This document shows, one piece after another, positions 47,541 through 61,400 of a stretch of DNA of 64,000 bases. Origin of the DNA: Eucalyptus grandis (Eukaryota; Streptophyta; Magnoliopsida; Myrtales; Myrtaceae); NCBI RefSeq assembly GCF_016545825.1, contig NC_052617.1, forward strand, positions 6,902,600-6,966,599. Reading direction: 5' to 3'. The notes beneath the pieces were generated by a model. The model was not told where the DNA came from. It ran no database searches and saw nothing but the letters and a program-made list of their open reading frames with translations. The position numbers were made by a program, and so were the translations under genes. Numbering within the stretch: position 1 is the stretch's first letter; each line of letters starts with the position of its first letter.

Positions 47541-49827
47541 TCAACGGGCGATGTCTGACTTGGTGCAGTGGCCCAGCTGCTGCTCCATCTCCCAGGTCAG
47601 CTTGGAGGCCACCCCGCTGTGCTTCGGCTCGTACTCCTGCAAAACCAAGAAGCCAAGTCGAACCGACGCCTCAGATCACGAACGAACTGGTGAACGAGTG
47701 AGATAATAAGAGGGAAGAGTCAAGAATTCTGTACCTCCAGCTTGGTGAGGAGCTCGTGCGCCGTCGGGGCGGAGACGATGATGTGGCGGGCGGAGGGGGT
47801 GACGAAGCCCTCGTCCACGGCCTTGTCTATGAACGACAGGAGCGAGTTGTAGTACCCGTCCACGTTCAGCAATCCCACCTGCGGGTGTCACACAAGGATC
47901 AGGGGGACGTGTTCTTTTTAACCTTTTCTCGAATGAAAAATCGAACATGACAATACCCATCGTTTTCTATCCACGTTTTAACGAACGGCCTTCGCTCAAC
48001 ACTAAGAAAATGGACATGGCGTGATCAGCATGGAACTAGTACCTATCTTGTTCTTTTGAATGAGAAGTCCCACCTTGGGTACTTCCATTTTGTTGTTTAA
48101 TTATCATGACATACACACTAGGTAATTTGCTAAGCGATGACATGGGATTCGGTCGACAGACACCAATAGAAAGATGCGAAATTTAAAGAAATGGAGTTTT
48201 GCGAGGCTACCGGCTTATCATGGATTCCCAACTGAGCCCATGTGATCACCTCCAGGAGCTCCTCCAAGGTCCCGTAACCACCTGCGCAGAACCCATCAAT
48301 TCAGTGGACCATCCTTTCAAGTCCGTACGCTAAAATATGCGAAAAAACGAGTCCACATCAAAATTAAAGAGGAGATACCGGGCAAGGCAATGAATGCATC
48401 GGCTTGGCGGGCCATCTCGGCCTTCCTCTGGTGCATGCCTGACACAGGTCTCACTTCTCCAATTGTCTCCCCCGTGATCTGAACACATAACGCGAGCCGT
48501 CCTCGTTAGATTGATCCTCATCAGCTCCTAAATTACTACTTTGTCTCCCCAATTTGACCATTTCGATCAATCTATTTGGCGTCTCAAAAAATAATCTCAA
48601 TTATTGATGTGTTCAGGCATAAATTCCAAGACAGATCACGATCGCAAGGACGAGGACAGAGACATGATTGATCATGTGGGGGTGCGAGAAGTGCTTCGGA
48701 AACTTGTAAATGCAAAGACGTCGTCAACTTGTTAATGCAAGTAGCTCTTTTACAAATCGCTGATCGTCAACTTGTTAATGCAAGTAGAACGTTTAGAAGA
48801 AATTGCGCAGTTACCTCTCTCGGCATCAGCGTCTTGGGAATCACTCTGCAACCAAAGAAGACAGAGAATACAGGCAAGGGTTTCAGGCTCAAGTGGCGAC
48901 ACAGAGAGGGACAGAGACAGAGAGAGACAGAGAGAGAGAGACAGAGAGAGAGAGGGAAGTGGTTTACCCCAACACGTGGCGGCCCCCATCGTAAACAACT
49001 TGAGAGACTAGACCCATCAAACCAATGCTTCCTCCACCATACACCAGGTCAATGTCCCTTTCGACCTGCAAAAAGTATATAAAATGGTTGAAGTGACGTG
49101 TTCGACTCAAACGCAACACCGCCCCTGCGAAACGCTCTCTGCCATTCGATCGAAAAATAGCGCTCCCCCCGGAATAATTACATCAATAATGGCCATCCTC
49201 CTCCTAGCGCACTCCTCTTATTTTAGTCCCACTCTCCTCCTCCTACTCCTAGATTTTCAACTCCACTTGATTCCGTTCTTCTTGCTCCACAAGAAAAAGG
49301 AAAGCTCCGACAAACAAGAGCTCCTGAAAAACAGGGTCCCCCTGTTTCTCTGTTTTGCTCTCACCCTTCCTGATTAAAATTCACTCTTCACGAATCATAC
49401 GATACAGATAAGTAATGGTTGCATAGCTTCTCGGTTTGACGGAAAGGACATTAGAGCATGCTTTGGACTTTATCTAATCAAACTGCTCAGTTAAACCCAT
49501 ACAGCTATGGAACAGAACCGGGACATGCCCCCAATAGATATACGACACAAAGCAAGTCCAACTTCTATCTACACATGTCTAGCCCAAAAAAGTATGAATC
49601 TTTCCATTTTCATGCATGCAAACAATTCTCTCTTCTCTAGATCAGAAACTCGGTAACAGTTCTTTACCAAAAAAAAAAAAAAAAAAAAAACTCGGTAACA
49701 GTACCAGTTGCTTTCCGAGTTGAATGGCAGCGAGCTGATAGGAGGGGCTCTTGCCAGGGCTGCTCCCGCAGAAGACGCAGACGCGGCTGAATCTCGATTT
49801 CAGGGGGCTCTGGCGTTGGTTCTCCAT
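47541..49827 (-). CDS. LOG: Cytokinin riboside 5'-monophosphate phosphoribohydrolase (LOG)
   Basis: Seven exons on the minus strand: 49,827-49,705, 49,065-48,968, 48,845-48,815, 48,478-48,379, 48,281-48,211, 47,878-47,735 and 47,636-47,541. All phases agree, giving 220 residues. LOG enzymes release active cytokinin bases from their nucleotides in one step, in cytosol and nucleus. Family motifs are in order: [61 protein letters not shown], then the signature [20 protein letters not shown] with its catalytic Glu, and [20 protein letters not shown]. Length and motifs are those of an intact enzyme. The C-terminus reads [18 protein letters not shown] cannot say which LOG paralogue it is. The fourth intron ends at CTGCGCAG before 48,281. 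A 43-bp duplication lies in the third intron (near 48,721-48,786). Leader and TATA box lie at about 49,828-50,178. Confidence 0.97.
48721..48787. repeat. 43-bp partial tandem duplication in LOG intron
   Basis: TCGTCAACTTGTTAATGCAA occurs at 48,721 and again at 48,764, followed both times by GTAG. Confidence 0.9.
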
Positions 49828-50170
49828 GAGCGGACAAAAAGCTCGAGCTCGGGCGCAACCCGCTTCAAACTGCAGGGACTAGGGACTTTCTTCTCCTCGC
49901 TCGTCGTGTCCTTGTCTTGGATTCACACAACCCGAGCGAAGCGAAAATCAAGACGGGGAGATGGATGGATGGATGGATGGATGGAGAAAACAGAGACCCG
50001 CGAAAGGGAATGCGGTTTGTGGTGTGTTTGAACAGTCAGCAATCGATCGCCCAGACGACCGGAGCACGAAAGGTCGGGAGGAGGGAAAGGAAAAGGAGAG
50101 GGAAAAGCAGAGGGCCAAAAAGTTGGAGGGGGAGGGAATGAGGACTGTCCTCTGCCTCCTCGGTCCCCTT

Positions 50171-50178
50171 TTTATATA
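50171..50178 (-). promoter_or_regulatory. Probable TATA box of LOG
   Basis: Reading on the minus strand, TATATAAA lies about 345 bp upstream of the LOG start codon, followed by a purine/pyrimidine-rich leader with an (ATGG)n run on the + strand (about 49,962-49,985). It is the best TATA match in the upstream region. Confidence 0.5.
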
Positions 50179-50624
50179 TCCATATCGATTTGTCAATTAT
50201 CGATCAACCCCACCCGACACGTCACATCTTCCCCTTCCCTCAATTTCTCGTCTCGTGAGGTGATTTGTGATTTGCCGTAGAAAAATCCCCCTGCCTTTGG
50301 TGAGCCCGTCTATCCCTGGAAATCCAGTCGCATAATTTTGTACATGGAGCATTGGAGAAAAAAAAAATTCACAAAATAATCACCTCCGTCGTGTTAATTT
50401 CTAATAACATGAGGATAATTCATCCTTTTGACAATTTCAGTGTATTCGACAAATGCTCGGATTCCGATATCACGATCCACTTTTGTGTCTTTGTTTTGAT
50501 TATAAATCATCTGTGTTTGACCACCGGCCGTGGTGGCTTCGCTAGATAAAAACTTCACTGATCCTTGCTCAAATGTGAGAGGTTCGAAACTCAGTGAAGG
50601 CGCTTAGTATCTTAAGCGAGATGT

Positions 50625-50967
50625 TGGGGTGGTGGGTCATCCGCTAGCGTCCTCTCAGATTTACTCGGTCGGCTGTCAATTGTATGGGGGGTGGTGGGTC
50701 CTTTGCTAATGTTCTCCCAAATTGCTCAGCCGGCTGCCAATTGTATGGAGTTATCAGATTTACTCAGCCGATTGCTGGTTGTATGGGGGGTGGTGGGTCA
50801 TCCACTAACGTCCTCCCAAATTTGCTCGGCCGGCTGCCGGCTGCCAGCTATACGAGGTTCTCAGATTTACTCAACCGGCTGCCGGCTGTATGGGGGATGG
50901 TGGGTCCTCCGCTAACGTCATCCCAAATTTGCTCGGTTGGTTGCCAGCTGTACGGGATTTCTGAGTC
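50625..50967 (+). repeat. Minisatellite of about 60-105 bp units
   Basis: Four copies of GG(T/A)GGTGGGTC at about 50,629, 50,690, 50,790 and 50,895 are each followed by GCTAA/GCTAG, CCCAAAT and a CGGCTGCC motif. Units are irregular in length. The open frames here (50,684-51,067 and others) are repeat artefacts. Confidence 0.85.
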
Positions 50968-51976
50968 ATCAAAAAAAAAAAAAAAAGCATCTGTGTTTGA
51001 ACGAATTGAAAAACGGGTTGTCCTATTTTGTGTTTGGGTGAGACTTGTCTACCACCACCGCTCATAAGCCGAAAGCATAGATTGTGAGTGATTTTGGAGA
51101 CACGGTTGACTCCCTGAAAATTTGGCAAATAAAGAGGCGTGAGATAGATAGCCTTTGTACCAAACGGGCGGGTGGTAAATATTATAAAGAGTATCGTGTA
51201 TATATTGTACTCTGATTTTTTTTTTTTTTTTTTTTTAACAATCTAGCGTACTTTATTTTGAATGAGGTACACGATGGATTTAAATATATGAGACAGAATA
51301 TTCTACGGGGCTCCTCAAATTAAAAAAGATTCAAAGGAAAGTCCATACTGCCGCTCGTGATGGCCATGACGGATCTCGTGGCATGCACGTGAAGATATTA
51401 TTTGACATCTTTCGCATTATGAAAGAAAGAAAAATAGAGGAATATTTCACAAGTGCATATATAATATATATGTCTATACATTCTGAGGGTTGAATATAAA
51501 CATAAATTAATATATGGTATGCACGACATCCCACCTTAAGGGGGGAGTCTAGATTGTAGAATCCGAAGGTTCATACAGAGACGGTCCATTTGAAATATAA
51601 GATGGAATTACAGCTGTTTTGTGTTGTTCTTTGGTATGTGCATGTGGATGATATAATGTTTAGGGTTTGGTAACCTCTTAGGGCTAGATTCAATATCGTT
51701 TTCAAAGATTCTCAGAATAACTAATTATTAGAATGATGGGTTTGGATATGTGATATGAAAATCCTTAATTAAGCCTTTTTATGATGAAGAAATATCGACT
51801 GACCACTTGAGTAAGTGGTGCTGAGAATGAAAACAACTTATTTAGATTCAGGCATCTACACTTTTAGACTTGACTGACCTAGCAAAATTATTAGTGTCGT
51901 GCCTTTTTTTTCTTTTCTATATAGTAGATCTCCTATTCATAAGTATGTTAAGAAAAAAAAAATTAAATTGAAAGAT

Positions 51977-52698
51977 AGGAAAATTACCAAAAATGTATTA
52001 AACCTATTACACTTGTATCAATTCAATTTTCAAATTTTTAATATGGCCAATTTAATCATAAGCTTTTTAAGTATTTGCTATTCACTCTTAAACCTTGTGT
52101 CAATTGAAATTTAAATTTTTTGATGATTTATCAATTTAATAATTTTCATCAATTTTGGCTGAAAATCGCTAACGTAGTGGTCTAGCCAATGCTAGCTGTC
52201 TTACATGACACGGTTAGTGCTAACATGAATAATTTTTAAATTTTAAAAAAATTTCTTGAATTTTCTATTATTGTTTTTTCTTTCTTTTCTTTCTATTTTC
52301 CAACCGTGGACCAACAACTTTCGCTTGGTGTGGGCATGGGTGTTGGGCCCTCGCTTGGTCTGCGCAAGGGCACGATCCTTGCCCATTGGCTGGTGAAGGT
52401 CATGGCGCCCTCGCGAGGGTCGCCAGCCCTTGCTTGTGCCCAATGAGGATTGGTTGGCAACCTCACCAACCTAGGGTTAGGACAAAAAGGAAAAAGAAAA
52501 AGAAGAAGAAACAAAATAAAAATAATAAAGATTTTAAAAAATTGTCAACGTTAACATTTTTCGCCCAAAATTGGCCAATAAGACTAAACCGACAAAATGT
52601 CAAAAGGTTTAAGATTAAATTGATCAAATTAAAGATTTAGGATTTAATTGTCATGAGTGAAATAAGTTTAGATTTTTTTTTTTTTTGATAATTTTTTC
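51977..52698. mobile_element. MULE-type MITE, 722 bp
   Basis: The 9-bp target duplication TTGAAAGAT lies at 51,968-51,976 and 52,699-52,707. Ends read AGGAAAATTACCAAAAATG and, on the complement of the right side, GAAAAAATTATCAAAAA. Subterminal blocks about taking-up of TTTAAACC/TCAATTTAAT words are inverted relative to each other. A GC-rich core lies at 52,310-52,480. The duplication length and end sequence fit non-autonomous Mutator-like elements of dicots. No transposase is present. Confidence 0.8.
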
Positions 52699-53308
52699 TT
52701 GAAAGATTTTGCAAACTATCTTTCACTTGTCTTATTTTAAGAAGCTTTGCAGTCCAATAACGGTCTGTCTATCAATCGTGATATAATGTTGGGCCAATGT
52801 TGGTTTTTAATCTTTTTGAACAAGATAGTATCCTCAGTAACAACGATATCACATGTGACATTAACAGATTGTCATGTCATTAATTCCATTTTGAATTTCA
52901 TGTGGTAGGTGATTATAAGAGAAATTGCCGTGCCGCTCATAGTTTCCTATAGATGGATAGAGGGCTTATGATGTCACCATAACGAAAGATCTATATCAAA
53001 TAAATGTCAACTTGAGTTGTCATCTAGTCAAAAGAAATACACCTAAAAAGGAGTCATAGTTTCTTCCATTCTATTACGAGGAAATCTCACTCAATCATGT
53101 CTTTAATTGATAAATTACAAGTTATGGACATCATTTCCATGCAAAACTCAACTAAATATAACCCATGTTTATAACTTACCAATCAAAAGCCTGCTTGAAG
53201 TAAAACATGACCCGTCTTTTAGGTTGATCTCATACATTTTCTTCTAAAATAGAAAAATTCTTATGGACTATAATAAACATCTCAGTTTCTTCCTTTCGCG
53301 TCATTCCT

Positions 53309-53468
53309 ATTGACTTGTTTTGGGGCAATATCTAATTGGTGACACCTTTCCCTCCATTGAAAAAGCCACGTGGGATACTATAATTCATATTGATTTGTTT
53401 TGGGGCAATATCTTATTGGTGACACCTTTCCCTCCATTGAAAAAGCCACGTGGGATACTATAACGCAA
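53309..53468 (+). repeat. 80-bp tandem duplication
   Basis: Two units start at 53,309 and 53,389, differing at only a few bases. Both contain GAAAAAGCCACGTGGGATAC, which includes a CACGTG G-box core. Confidence 0.93.
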
Positions 53469-55430
53469 GAATTGATAGGCTTTGCTCTTGCCATGTTCAA
53501 GATGATTATTCGATGAAACAACAGACATTGCATTGCGCGTATAGTTGGATACTTGTCTTACGACTATTTTCCTTTTCCAAAAAATTTAAAATCTCAAGAA
53601 ATTCTTCCGTTGTATCCGGATATTATATTCCTTTTGCCTTGCGTGTGGACCTCATAGAGTTAAAGATAAGATGTGGACGTAACCATGTCAAAGGACCACT
53701 AGAGGTCAGAAGAAAATGCAAGATAGCTAAAGCATCCGACAAAACAAATATAAGAGCAATTGTTGAGGAAACTCTTGGTCTGTAATTTGTTGTCTTGTTA
53801 GAAAAAAATCATCGTAAATAAGAGCATTAAAAATAAGAAGAAATAAACGGAGAAATCCAACTGTATATTTCTTTTATTAGCAACTTGGAATTGCTTAGAC
53901 GGCGGTCAACTGCATGAAAACGACGACGGAGATGAAAGAACCGACCGTTCACCCAACTCCCTTTGCCTTTTTCTGTCAAATTTCAATACCTACCGCACAA
54001 AGTAAGTGTAGGGAATGGGGCTGAGTTCTTCATGCACCCGCTCGGGTCTTTTTCGACATCATGGGCGTCCTCAGTACAATGATTCAAACCTACGATATAA
54101 TCGGATGGTAGGTTCGATCTATCGCTCTCCAAATGATTATGCATGCATTGCTCGATTCCTTGTTTCAACTAGTTTATGCCCGATGATCCTCATCTTCGAT
54201 CAAGTAGTTCGCTTTCAAGGATTGGAAGATGACAGACTGCGATCTCTTGAAGAAATGGTTCGGTTATGTATGCGTGATCTGATTTAGACTGTTGGCTTGG
54301 TTTACTAAAATTAGTTTATATAATCAATTTTATTGGTTAACGTGACAAGTTGTATGTGATCATCATTAAAATAAGCTAGTCATATTCAATACTCGATCGT
54401 GTTTTACCGGTTGCAAATTGATTTTCAAAATTCCCAAATAAGCATTATTGCAGATATATATATTTCTTCTTTTTAATATGGTTCTTGCAAAAATTCATTT
54501 AATGAGGGATGATAGATAATGACCCTATTGAGCTGGGGCAATCTTGGTGGCAAGAAGCAGGCAGGCAGGCCATAAGATGAGATCATCTCCCACAAACTTT
54601 ACAAGAAAATCAGAAGAGAGTTAATTTATTTTCTTCTCTTTTTTTAAACCATTATTCCCAAAAACAAAACTGCACGTGTCTCTCCTGTAGTGGAGTCAAT
54701 TCATCCAGAGTGGAATTTTATGGAAGGTCCGTGTGGTAGCTTCTCAGCATTTATTTTAGGATTGGATAATGATAAACGTGTACCAAACCCTTTTACCTGG
54801 TCATATTAGTCAAATTAAATGGACCCCCTAAGAGAATAATATGTAATAATCTATGCGACTTTCTTCTGTTTCTCTTCGACCACAAAAAAGAAGTGAACAT
54901 CTTTTCTTTTTTTTTTTTTTTTTCCCGAATTTTCTAGCGACTTAAATATGCGATTTTTGACCTAGATGGCTTGCTTCACTGAATTTCCTAGTGCAGATCC
55001 TCTTTCAACAGATGAATTTGGACATATTTTATTGTCGCAATGTAATAATGTAACGTTATCTTTAAGAATACAATATACACCCTAATAGGCTCGAGCCCGA
55101 CTTTGATTATATAAGATGATAAAGGGCAAGTTTAACAAATTCTGTCTAAAGATGAGAAGGTTGCAACTTCGATTCTAGGCTCCTAAATTTACACGAGGCA
55201 GTATCTACTTCAAAAGTTTGTGGTGAAATGAGAGATGAACAGGTACATATATTCATGATGCAACTTAATGTATTGGTGTCAATATACAATCATACATCTT
55301 CAAGTTTTTGATCCCTTAAGGTGCACAGACATATAAATTCGGCTACTAGAAACATCTCAGAATCTTAAATTATTATTTGTGGATTTCTCAAAATCTCATT
55401 CGTCCCATGATTTTGGGGGCCGAGAAGGAT

Positions 55431-58400
55431 GTGATCTTCACCAAATGTGAACTCACACTGCAGCTTCCTTTCCTTTCCTTTCCCTTTTCTCATTACTCAA
55501 TTAATCAATGAAAAAAAATCAGCATTATTTTTCAAAGACCCCCACGGTTCTTATCCAATCAAAGGAGGTTTCCCACACAATTATCTCAGGGGTGCTGTTG
55601 GTCGCTGTTCCGTGTTCCGCTGCAGGATCCTTCAGTGGAATATTCTGCTAATAAAAGAGGGGTCAGTGCAAATCTATCTTGTGTCACCTAGCTCCATATA
55701 AACGCTTTATATTATTCTCCCCCATTTGCTTTTACTTAGTCTATCTCGACTTGCCTTCTGGTGGCTTAAAGGTCGTGCAGGCACCAATAACATCACCATC
55801 TAGATCTACCTGTCTGCAAGCACACCCTGCTTTTTCTCTCAATTCTTTTTAATTTGATCTCTTCCCAGCTTTATTTATTCATTGGGTGTTAAAAAAGAGG
55901 GATTTGAGTCTTTTGACCAGCTTTTGTTATATGTAGCTAGAATACAAAATGAAAGTGATTTAACTATGGCGATGTGGCTATAGGATGTACACATCTTCAA
56001 AGGGGTTTGGACCCTTTGGAAGGTGGGAGAAGGAATTACCTACTACTACTGCTCCTAAATTAAAATGAAATTGGCGGGGGGTTGTCTGTATATACTTTTG
56101 GGTTCGATTGGTACAAAGAGAGAGTCCCTCCTCGTGTGGAGGGTAGGCAATTTAGGGAGCAGTGACATAAGGTCTTTTGGAATTTGTATGACCTTTTTGA
56201 GGTCTCCTGATTCTGGATTCAATGGCTTGCTTTTTCAGTCGGCAGGCAAGTCAGCCCTCTCCTGAAAGGTAGCCGAATTTTGTGACTGGGGATAGTGGGG
56301 AAAAGGTCGCATTAGGGCACGGGCATTTGGAACGAATCTCTCAACATTTCTCTCTTTGTTTTTTCATGAGCAAAAAGGTGAGGAGGGGCAATCGGCGCTA
56401 GCAACCCTCTAACAGTAATCATAAGTATCTCACATGTGCTAAGGAATGTTCAATTTAAGTCATAATTACTTTTATACCCGTGATTCAAAGATCTGAGCTT
56501 GACAAGTCCATCGCTATTACTCTCACCAAGATATTAATAATCAAAAAGTCTCTCTATACGGAATATGCCATAGTAAGGTAATACAATGCGAGTCATTTAG
56601 AGATTTTTTCATAATGTGAATCAAATTTGTGATCTCATAAAAGATGGATGACCCCTTCACTACCAAACGGTCTCGCAATTCAAAAGTGACAAGTTGCAAC
56701 TTTTGGGTTGTAATATAAAACAAACACGTTGGTGCGATATTTTGCTTAAAAAAATATATATGTTATGAGAGACTCCACATTTTGGGAATTAAGAATCGAA
56801 CCCCAGTCAAATTCGTCTAAATCCATCACTGGAATTTGGGGAATCTCTGCGGGTAATGCATCGATTATACATGGATATTAAATCACCAAAAACTTTAAAA
56901 AACTTAATGGCCGACAGAGTTTTAAGAGAGACATGTGAACTCCGAATGACAACATATCCCCCACAAAATATTATATATATCCTAAGGACGTGGTGCATTC
57001 ACATAAAGTAAAAGATCGTCAATGGATGACGCGAATCAAAGCAGATTTCGACATCTTTATTTCATCTTTTTTCGTCAGGGCTAATCTTCAACTCCGATAG
57101 GAACTTATTGACACATAATTTCAACATCTTCCTAATCATGAATTCCTATTCCTATTATCCATCTCTACCTCTAGCTATAGGAACTATAAATCTCACCTTG
57201 TAATCATTCCTCGTGTGCTTCTCGTGGCTTGAAATGACTTACACCTTAGGGCAGCGGCATTGCTTCTTTTAACTCCTCCTAACGAAGGCTAATCATTTGC
57301 ATCATGATGACATGCGCCTCCTGAAGATACCTCCTCGTTGTTCCATGGCCCCTAGATTCCCTCCTCCTCAGGCCTTACTGGAACACTGGTCCCTGAAAAC
57401 GATGGGAGGGATATTCGAGTAGGAAGACATTATTCGTGTCGCGAAAGGAACTAATTAGAATAATATGGAGAGAAAAAGATAGAAGGCTATAGAACTATTA
57501 TTGACGCTATTCGCCTATATACTTCATGACCCCACTCAAATATTTTAATTAATTAAGGAGTAGTTGATTCACCTAGCTAATCTTCCTAGCTACCATGATA
57601 ATAACATGATCATTATTAGAAATAACTGGGGCCAAGCACATGAATCAGTCTCTTAGGTTATCAACGCTGCCCATTCCCTTTCGAGAATTCCCCAGTTTCT
57701 TTTTAGTGTACTCGATCTTGATTATAGCTGAAACAAAGGGGGACTGAAAGATGCTTTGTAATTCCAGAAAAAAATTGGTGCAGAGGACATGTCGTTCGCT
57801 TGCAAAGCGTCATCAGTGACGCTGTCAACCCTGAACGTTGCGTCACATCTCCATCATAAGGTAATCTCAGTTTCTCAATAATACTGCTATTTAACTCCAG
57901 GCTCTCCGGGTTATGTCAAGGTGTCTGGACTATGGGCACAGAAAGCCAATCGATACTTGGATGTAATTATGTTTATGTACGAAGCGTGCATAAACTAATA
58001 TGGTGATAATGATGGCCTATTTATAACGTAGCATTGATTATACCCATGATTGAAAAGGATAAAGAGCCTTTAAAAAAAGAGTATGTACGTAGGATATGTT
58101 ATAATAACGTATTTAAGTAATTTGGGATTATATTTAACACTCTCGGTTGCGTGTAAGCCGATTTCTCATAATCACATGATCACGGCCAAATTATGTAAAA
58201 TGGGCATGGATGGTATTTTGTGTGAATCGGTCGTTGAAAAAACCCACAACAAGCAATGAATTTGAAAGGGATGTTTCGAACTGTGTTCTAATATTGTGTT
58301 AGAATGTCCAATCCTAATGCTGTTAGCTATAAGATGAAAGTAGACTAGGGCGACTATACTTGACATATATGAGGAATACTTACAATAGCCATCATCAACT

Positions 58401-61400
58401 TTGTCCTTAGCCAGAGCGGGCACTCTTCAGCACCTTAGTTTCGTCAAATGAAAAGTTCAGGAACAAAAGCAGATAAAAGGAAAGAGCAATGCTAATATAA
58501 CGATGCTGATTGAAAATGACAGTGCAATTTCAATCGCCACTTTCATTTCAAAGGAACCGGCCACTGGATCTGTGTAAATAACATATGAAGAAGGTTGGTC
58601 GATGGATTGCCGCGGTTGTTCGAAAAGAAAAATTAGAAATATTTCCTTTTTCTTTTTTCTCATTTGGACGGCACACGTTCTCTTGGTTTCCATCTCATCT
58701 TTTTCCGAGGACTTTTTCTGCTCCGGAACCAATCTTTCTTTCTGATTTTACAAAACTTTGGCCCTTAATTGATATGAAAAGCCGGATTGTTACAAAGTTC
58801 ATAGAATACTACAATCATCGTAGGTTATGATTTGACCGGCCGCAGCACTGGCAGCCGGCAGTGTCGACTACTAGTGACCGGCAACCACCAGAGGTGGCCA
58901 ATAGGATTTTGTTTCTAATAGTTTTGTGGTTATAAAAATGCGAAAATGGAATTGCGTGTTAAATAAAGTTAGGTAATTGAATAGATCAGATTTAATAAAA
59001 AAAATTGCTGATTATAATTATAATTTAATACATAATGTAGAACGTGTCAGTTAAATCAAGTTTTTAGTATGCATGTTAAGAATATGCTTATATTTTTTAA
59101 TATGAGAATATGCTTGTTAATTATAGAATTAACTAAAGCTAGATAATTTAATTGCAAAACTATATAAGATTGCATTTTATGACATTGCGTGTACTTGATT
59201 ACGATCAAACATGATAAATCTATATAGAATTTCCAAAAATAAAGGAAAATATATTTTATAATGTTATGTATTTGGTTATATCCTAACATCATAGATTCGT
59301 AAGATTTGATTTTTTATATTTATTTTACTTTCATGTCTCTAAAATGCATCATACTAGTTGGTAAAAAATCAATGACATATATGGTGCGCAACTTGGGTTC
59401 ATTAAAATTTTATGAAATCTATTTACGTTATCCTGATGCCTTTAGCACAATTCCAATATCATATGTAAAAAAAAAAAAAAAATCGTATAACTTCAACACA
59501 TTCAAGTTTGATTGCTTATTTCGTCTTCTTTCTTTTCTCTTGGTATTCTGAATTTATTTTTTGTGTCCAACTATGTATTTTTTTTTCCATTTAAACTTTG
59601 CCACTTTGAAGAAATTATGAAGTGGGATTTTTAGGATCAATAGTGTTTAAACTAAAAAAATTTGCACGGAAACCGGATACACAAGTCAGCCGGTTTCCGA
59701 AGAAAATTTGAAGGTAGATAGAGCTCCATCACGTTTGTGATAGCGACGGTGTGATTGCCTTCTCATTTTCCAATATTCAAAACCTTATTGAGAAGAACAA
59801 TAATCAAGAATCAATAATAAGAGTTATGACTAAGAATATGAGATGGTAAAGAACGAAAAGTTTTAAGATTAAATCGACAAATTATATAAAAAAAATGATT
59901 AAATTGGCATTATTGAAATATTTCAAATTAAATTAGCACAAATATAATAAATTTAAAACGTTTCTTTTGATGATTTCTCACGTTCTTATCCGGTTCCTTT
60001 TCTTTTCCCCTGTACACACGCACAATTTACATGAAGGTGCCCTGCTTTTTAAGTTTTTGGTCAGACAAAGTGCCCTGCTTTATACAACACCAAATGCTTC
60101 AATATGGTGGGCCAATCTTTTCTTGAATAAGATGCGCTTTAATATTCTAATTTCACACAGAAGGACTAAGAGAATGGTGTCTAGGCTCATCATGAAAAGG
60201 GTTTACATGACAATAACATAAACAAGAAACCGAAAATGTATTAGCAGGATTTCCCACTTTAGAGTGGTGGCAGCTGCTCCACTTTTTACTTTGGGCGCCG
60301 CCACTGAGGACTTCGGATTAAAAAAAAATTGAAACTTGAAGGAATCAGGAGATTTTTGAGAGCTCAAATACGATAAAAATTGTCCTATATAATGCTCGGT
60401 AGCACTTTGCATCGGCTCAATCCGGATAAAAACATTGGATAGGTAATATTTCGTCTAAAGAGGGACTTGGATAGGTTGGATATTTGAAAAAAAAAAAAAC
60501 TAAAAGTATAATTCATTTGTTCTTGCTTGGGGTAGGGGAAGTAGCGGTGGCACCGGCGACCACCGCACAATAATCATTGCTCTTAAGCGACCACCGCCGA
60601 CTGCGGTTGTGGTTGTGGTTGTGACTCAAGGAAAGTAGCAGGGAGAAAAAAATTGTTCTAACGACTGCCGCGAGTTTTTGTCTTCTTTTTTTTTTGGTTG
60701 GTAGTTTGTGTCTTCTTTAAAGAGGTGCTAACTTGTGCGGATAAAAGTCATTCTTGAGTGAACAAAACGATTCAATCTCTTCGTTATGAACGCAAGGAAC
60801 TTCTAACACACAAAAGCAATGACGTTTCATCGAGAGAAAAGATCTATTTACTATTATTAACTTGCTGATCAAGAGCTATCCCATAATGCGATTCGAGGGA
60901 TACTAAATCTAATTCAACATGTAAAGATCTTATCAGACCCTCCAGTTTATCTCGGATCACAACGCCTTTTGTCAAAGTACAGATCACTTGAGCTGTGAAG
61001 CTATGGCCGCCCCTCTCTCCGCATTAATGATTTGGTCATACAGAAATTTAATTTCTCCTCCTCCGACCAATCTCCCTCCGTGTCGTATTACAAACACTCT
61101 CAATGAAAGTCCTACCTAATCACTCACGTGTCCGTGCGCTTTCGTTGACAAAATGCCCTTCCAGGAATGTCTGAACCTAAACCCATTCATAGAACGAATG
61201 TTCCCGGAAGCTTATTATTAGCCGCATGAAATTCAAGCATAAAGCTGATTACTTTATATCGAGATGATTGAATAATTGGTAGTGTTGAAAAGAGAAGAAA
61301 ACATCGAAAGGGTTAAGCGATAAGGCAAAGCCCAAAAGAGGGGAACAGTTTCGTGGTGCATGCATTTTGTCAAAAAGGCTGAAACCCTAATGGGTCCATA

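Larger units (their letters stand above)
50180..55430. other. Intergenic region, left part of the gene-poor right third
   Basis: No gene is recognised. The stretch holds a GGTGGTGGGTC-type tandem array, a MULE-type MITE, an 80-bp duplication and homopolymer runs. Open frames at 53,450-53,785 and 54,015-54,287 are free of stops for 90-112 codons but show no family motif, and I would not call them genes. Some unannotated transcript cannot be excluded. Confidence 0.45.

Noticed and set aside
50525..50600. Possible SINE or tRNA (GGTTCGAAACTC)
   Set aside because: Only a B-box-like motif is visible. No box A at the right distance, no poly-A and no target duplication.
53450..54287. Two + open frames of 111 and 90 codons
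   Set aside because: No recognisable motif, no splice context and AT-rich surroundings. Length alone is within what chance allows here.
55690..56280. TATA-like motif with transcribed-looking sequence, considered as a primary microRNA gene
   Set aside because: Scanned by eye for common conserved plant microRNAs (miR156, 160, 164, 166, 167, 169, 172, 319, 390, 393-399). None was found and no long hairpin is obvious.
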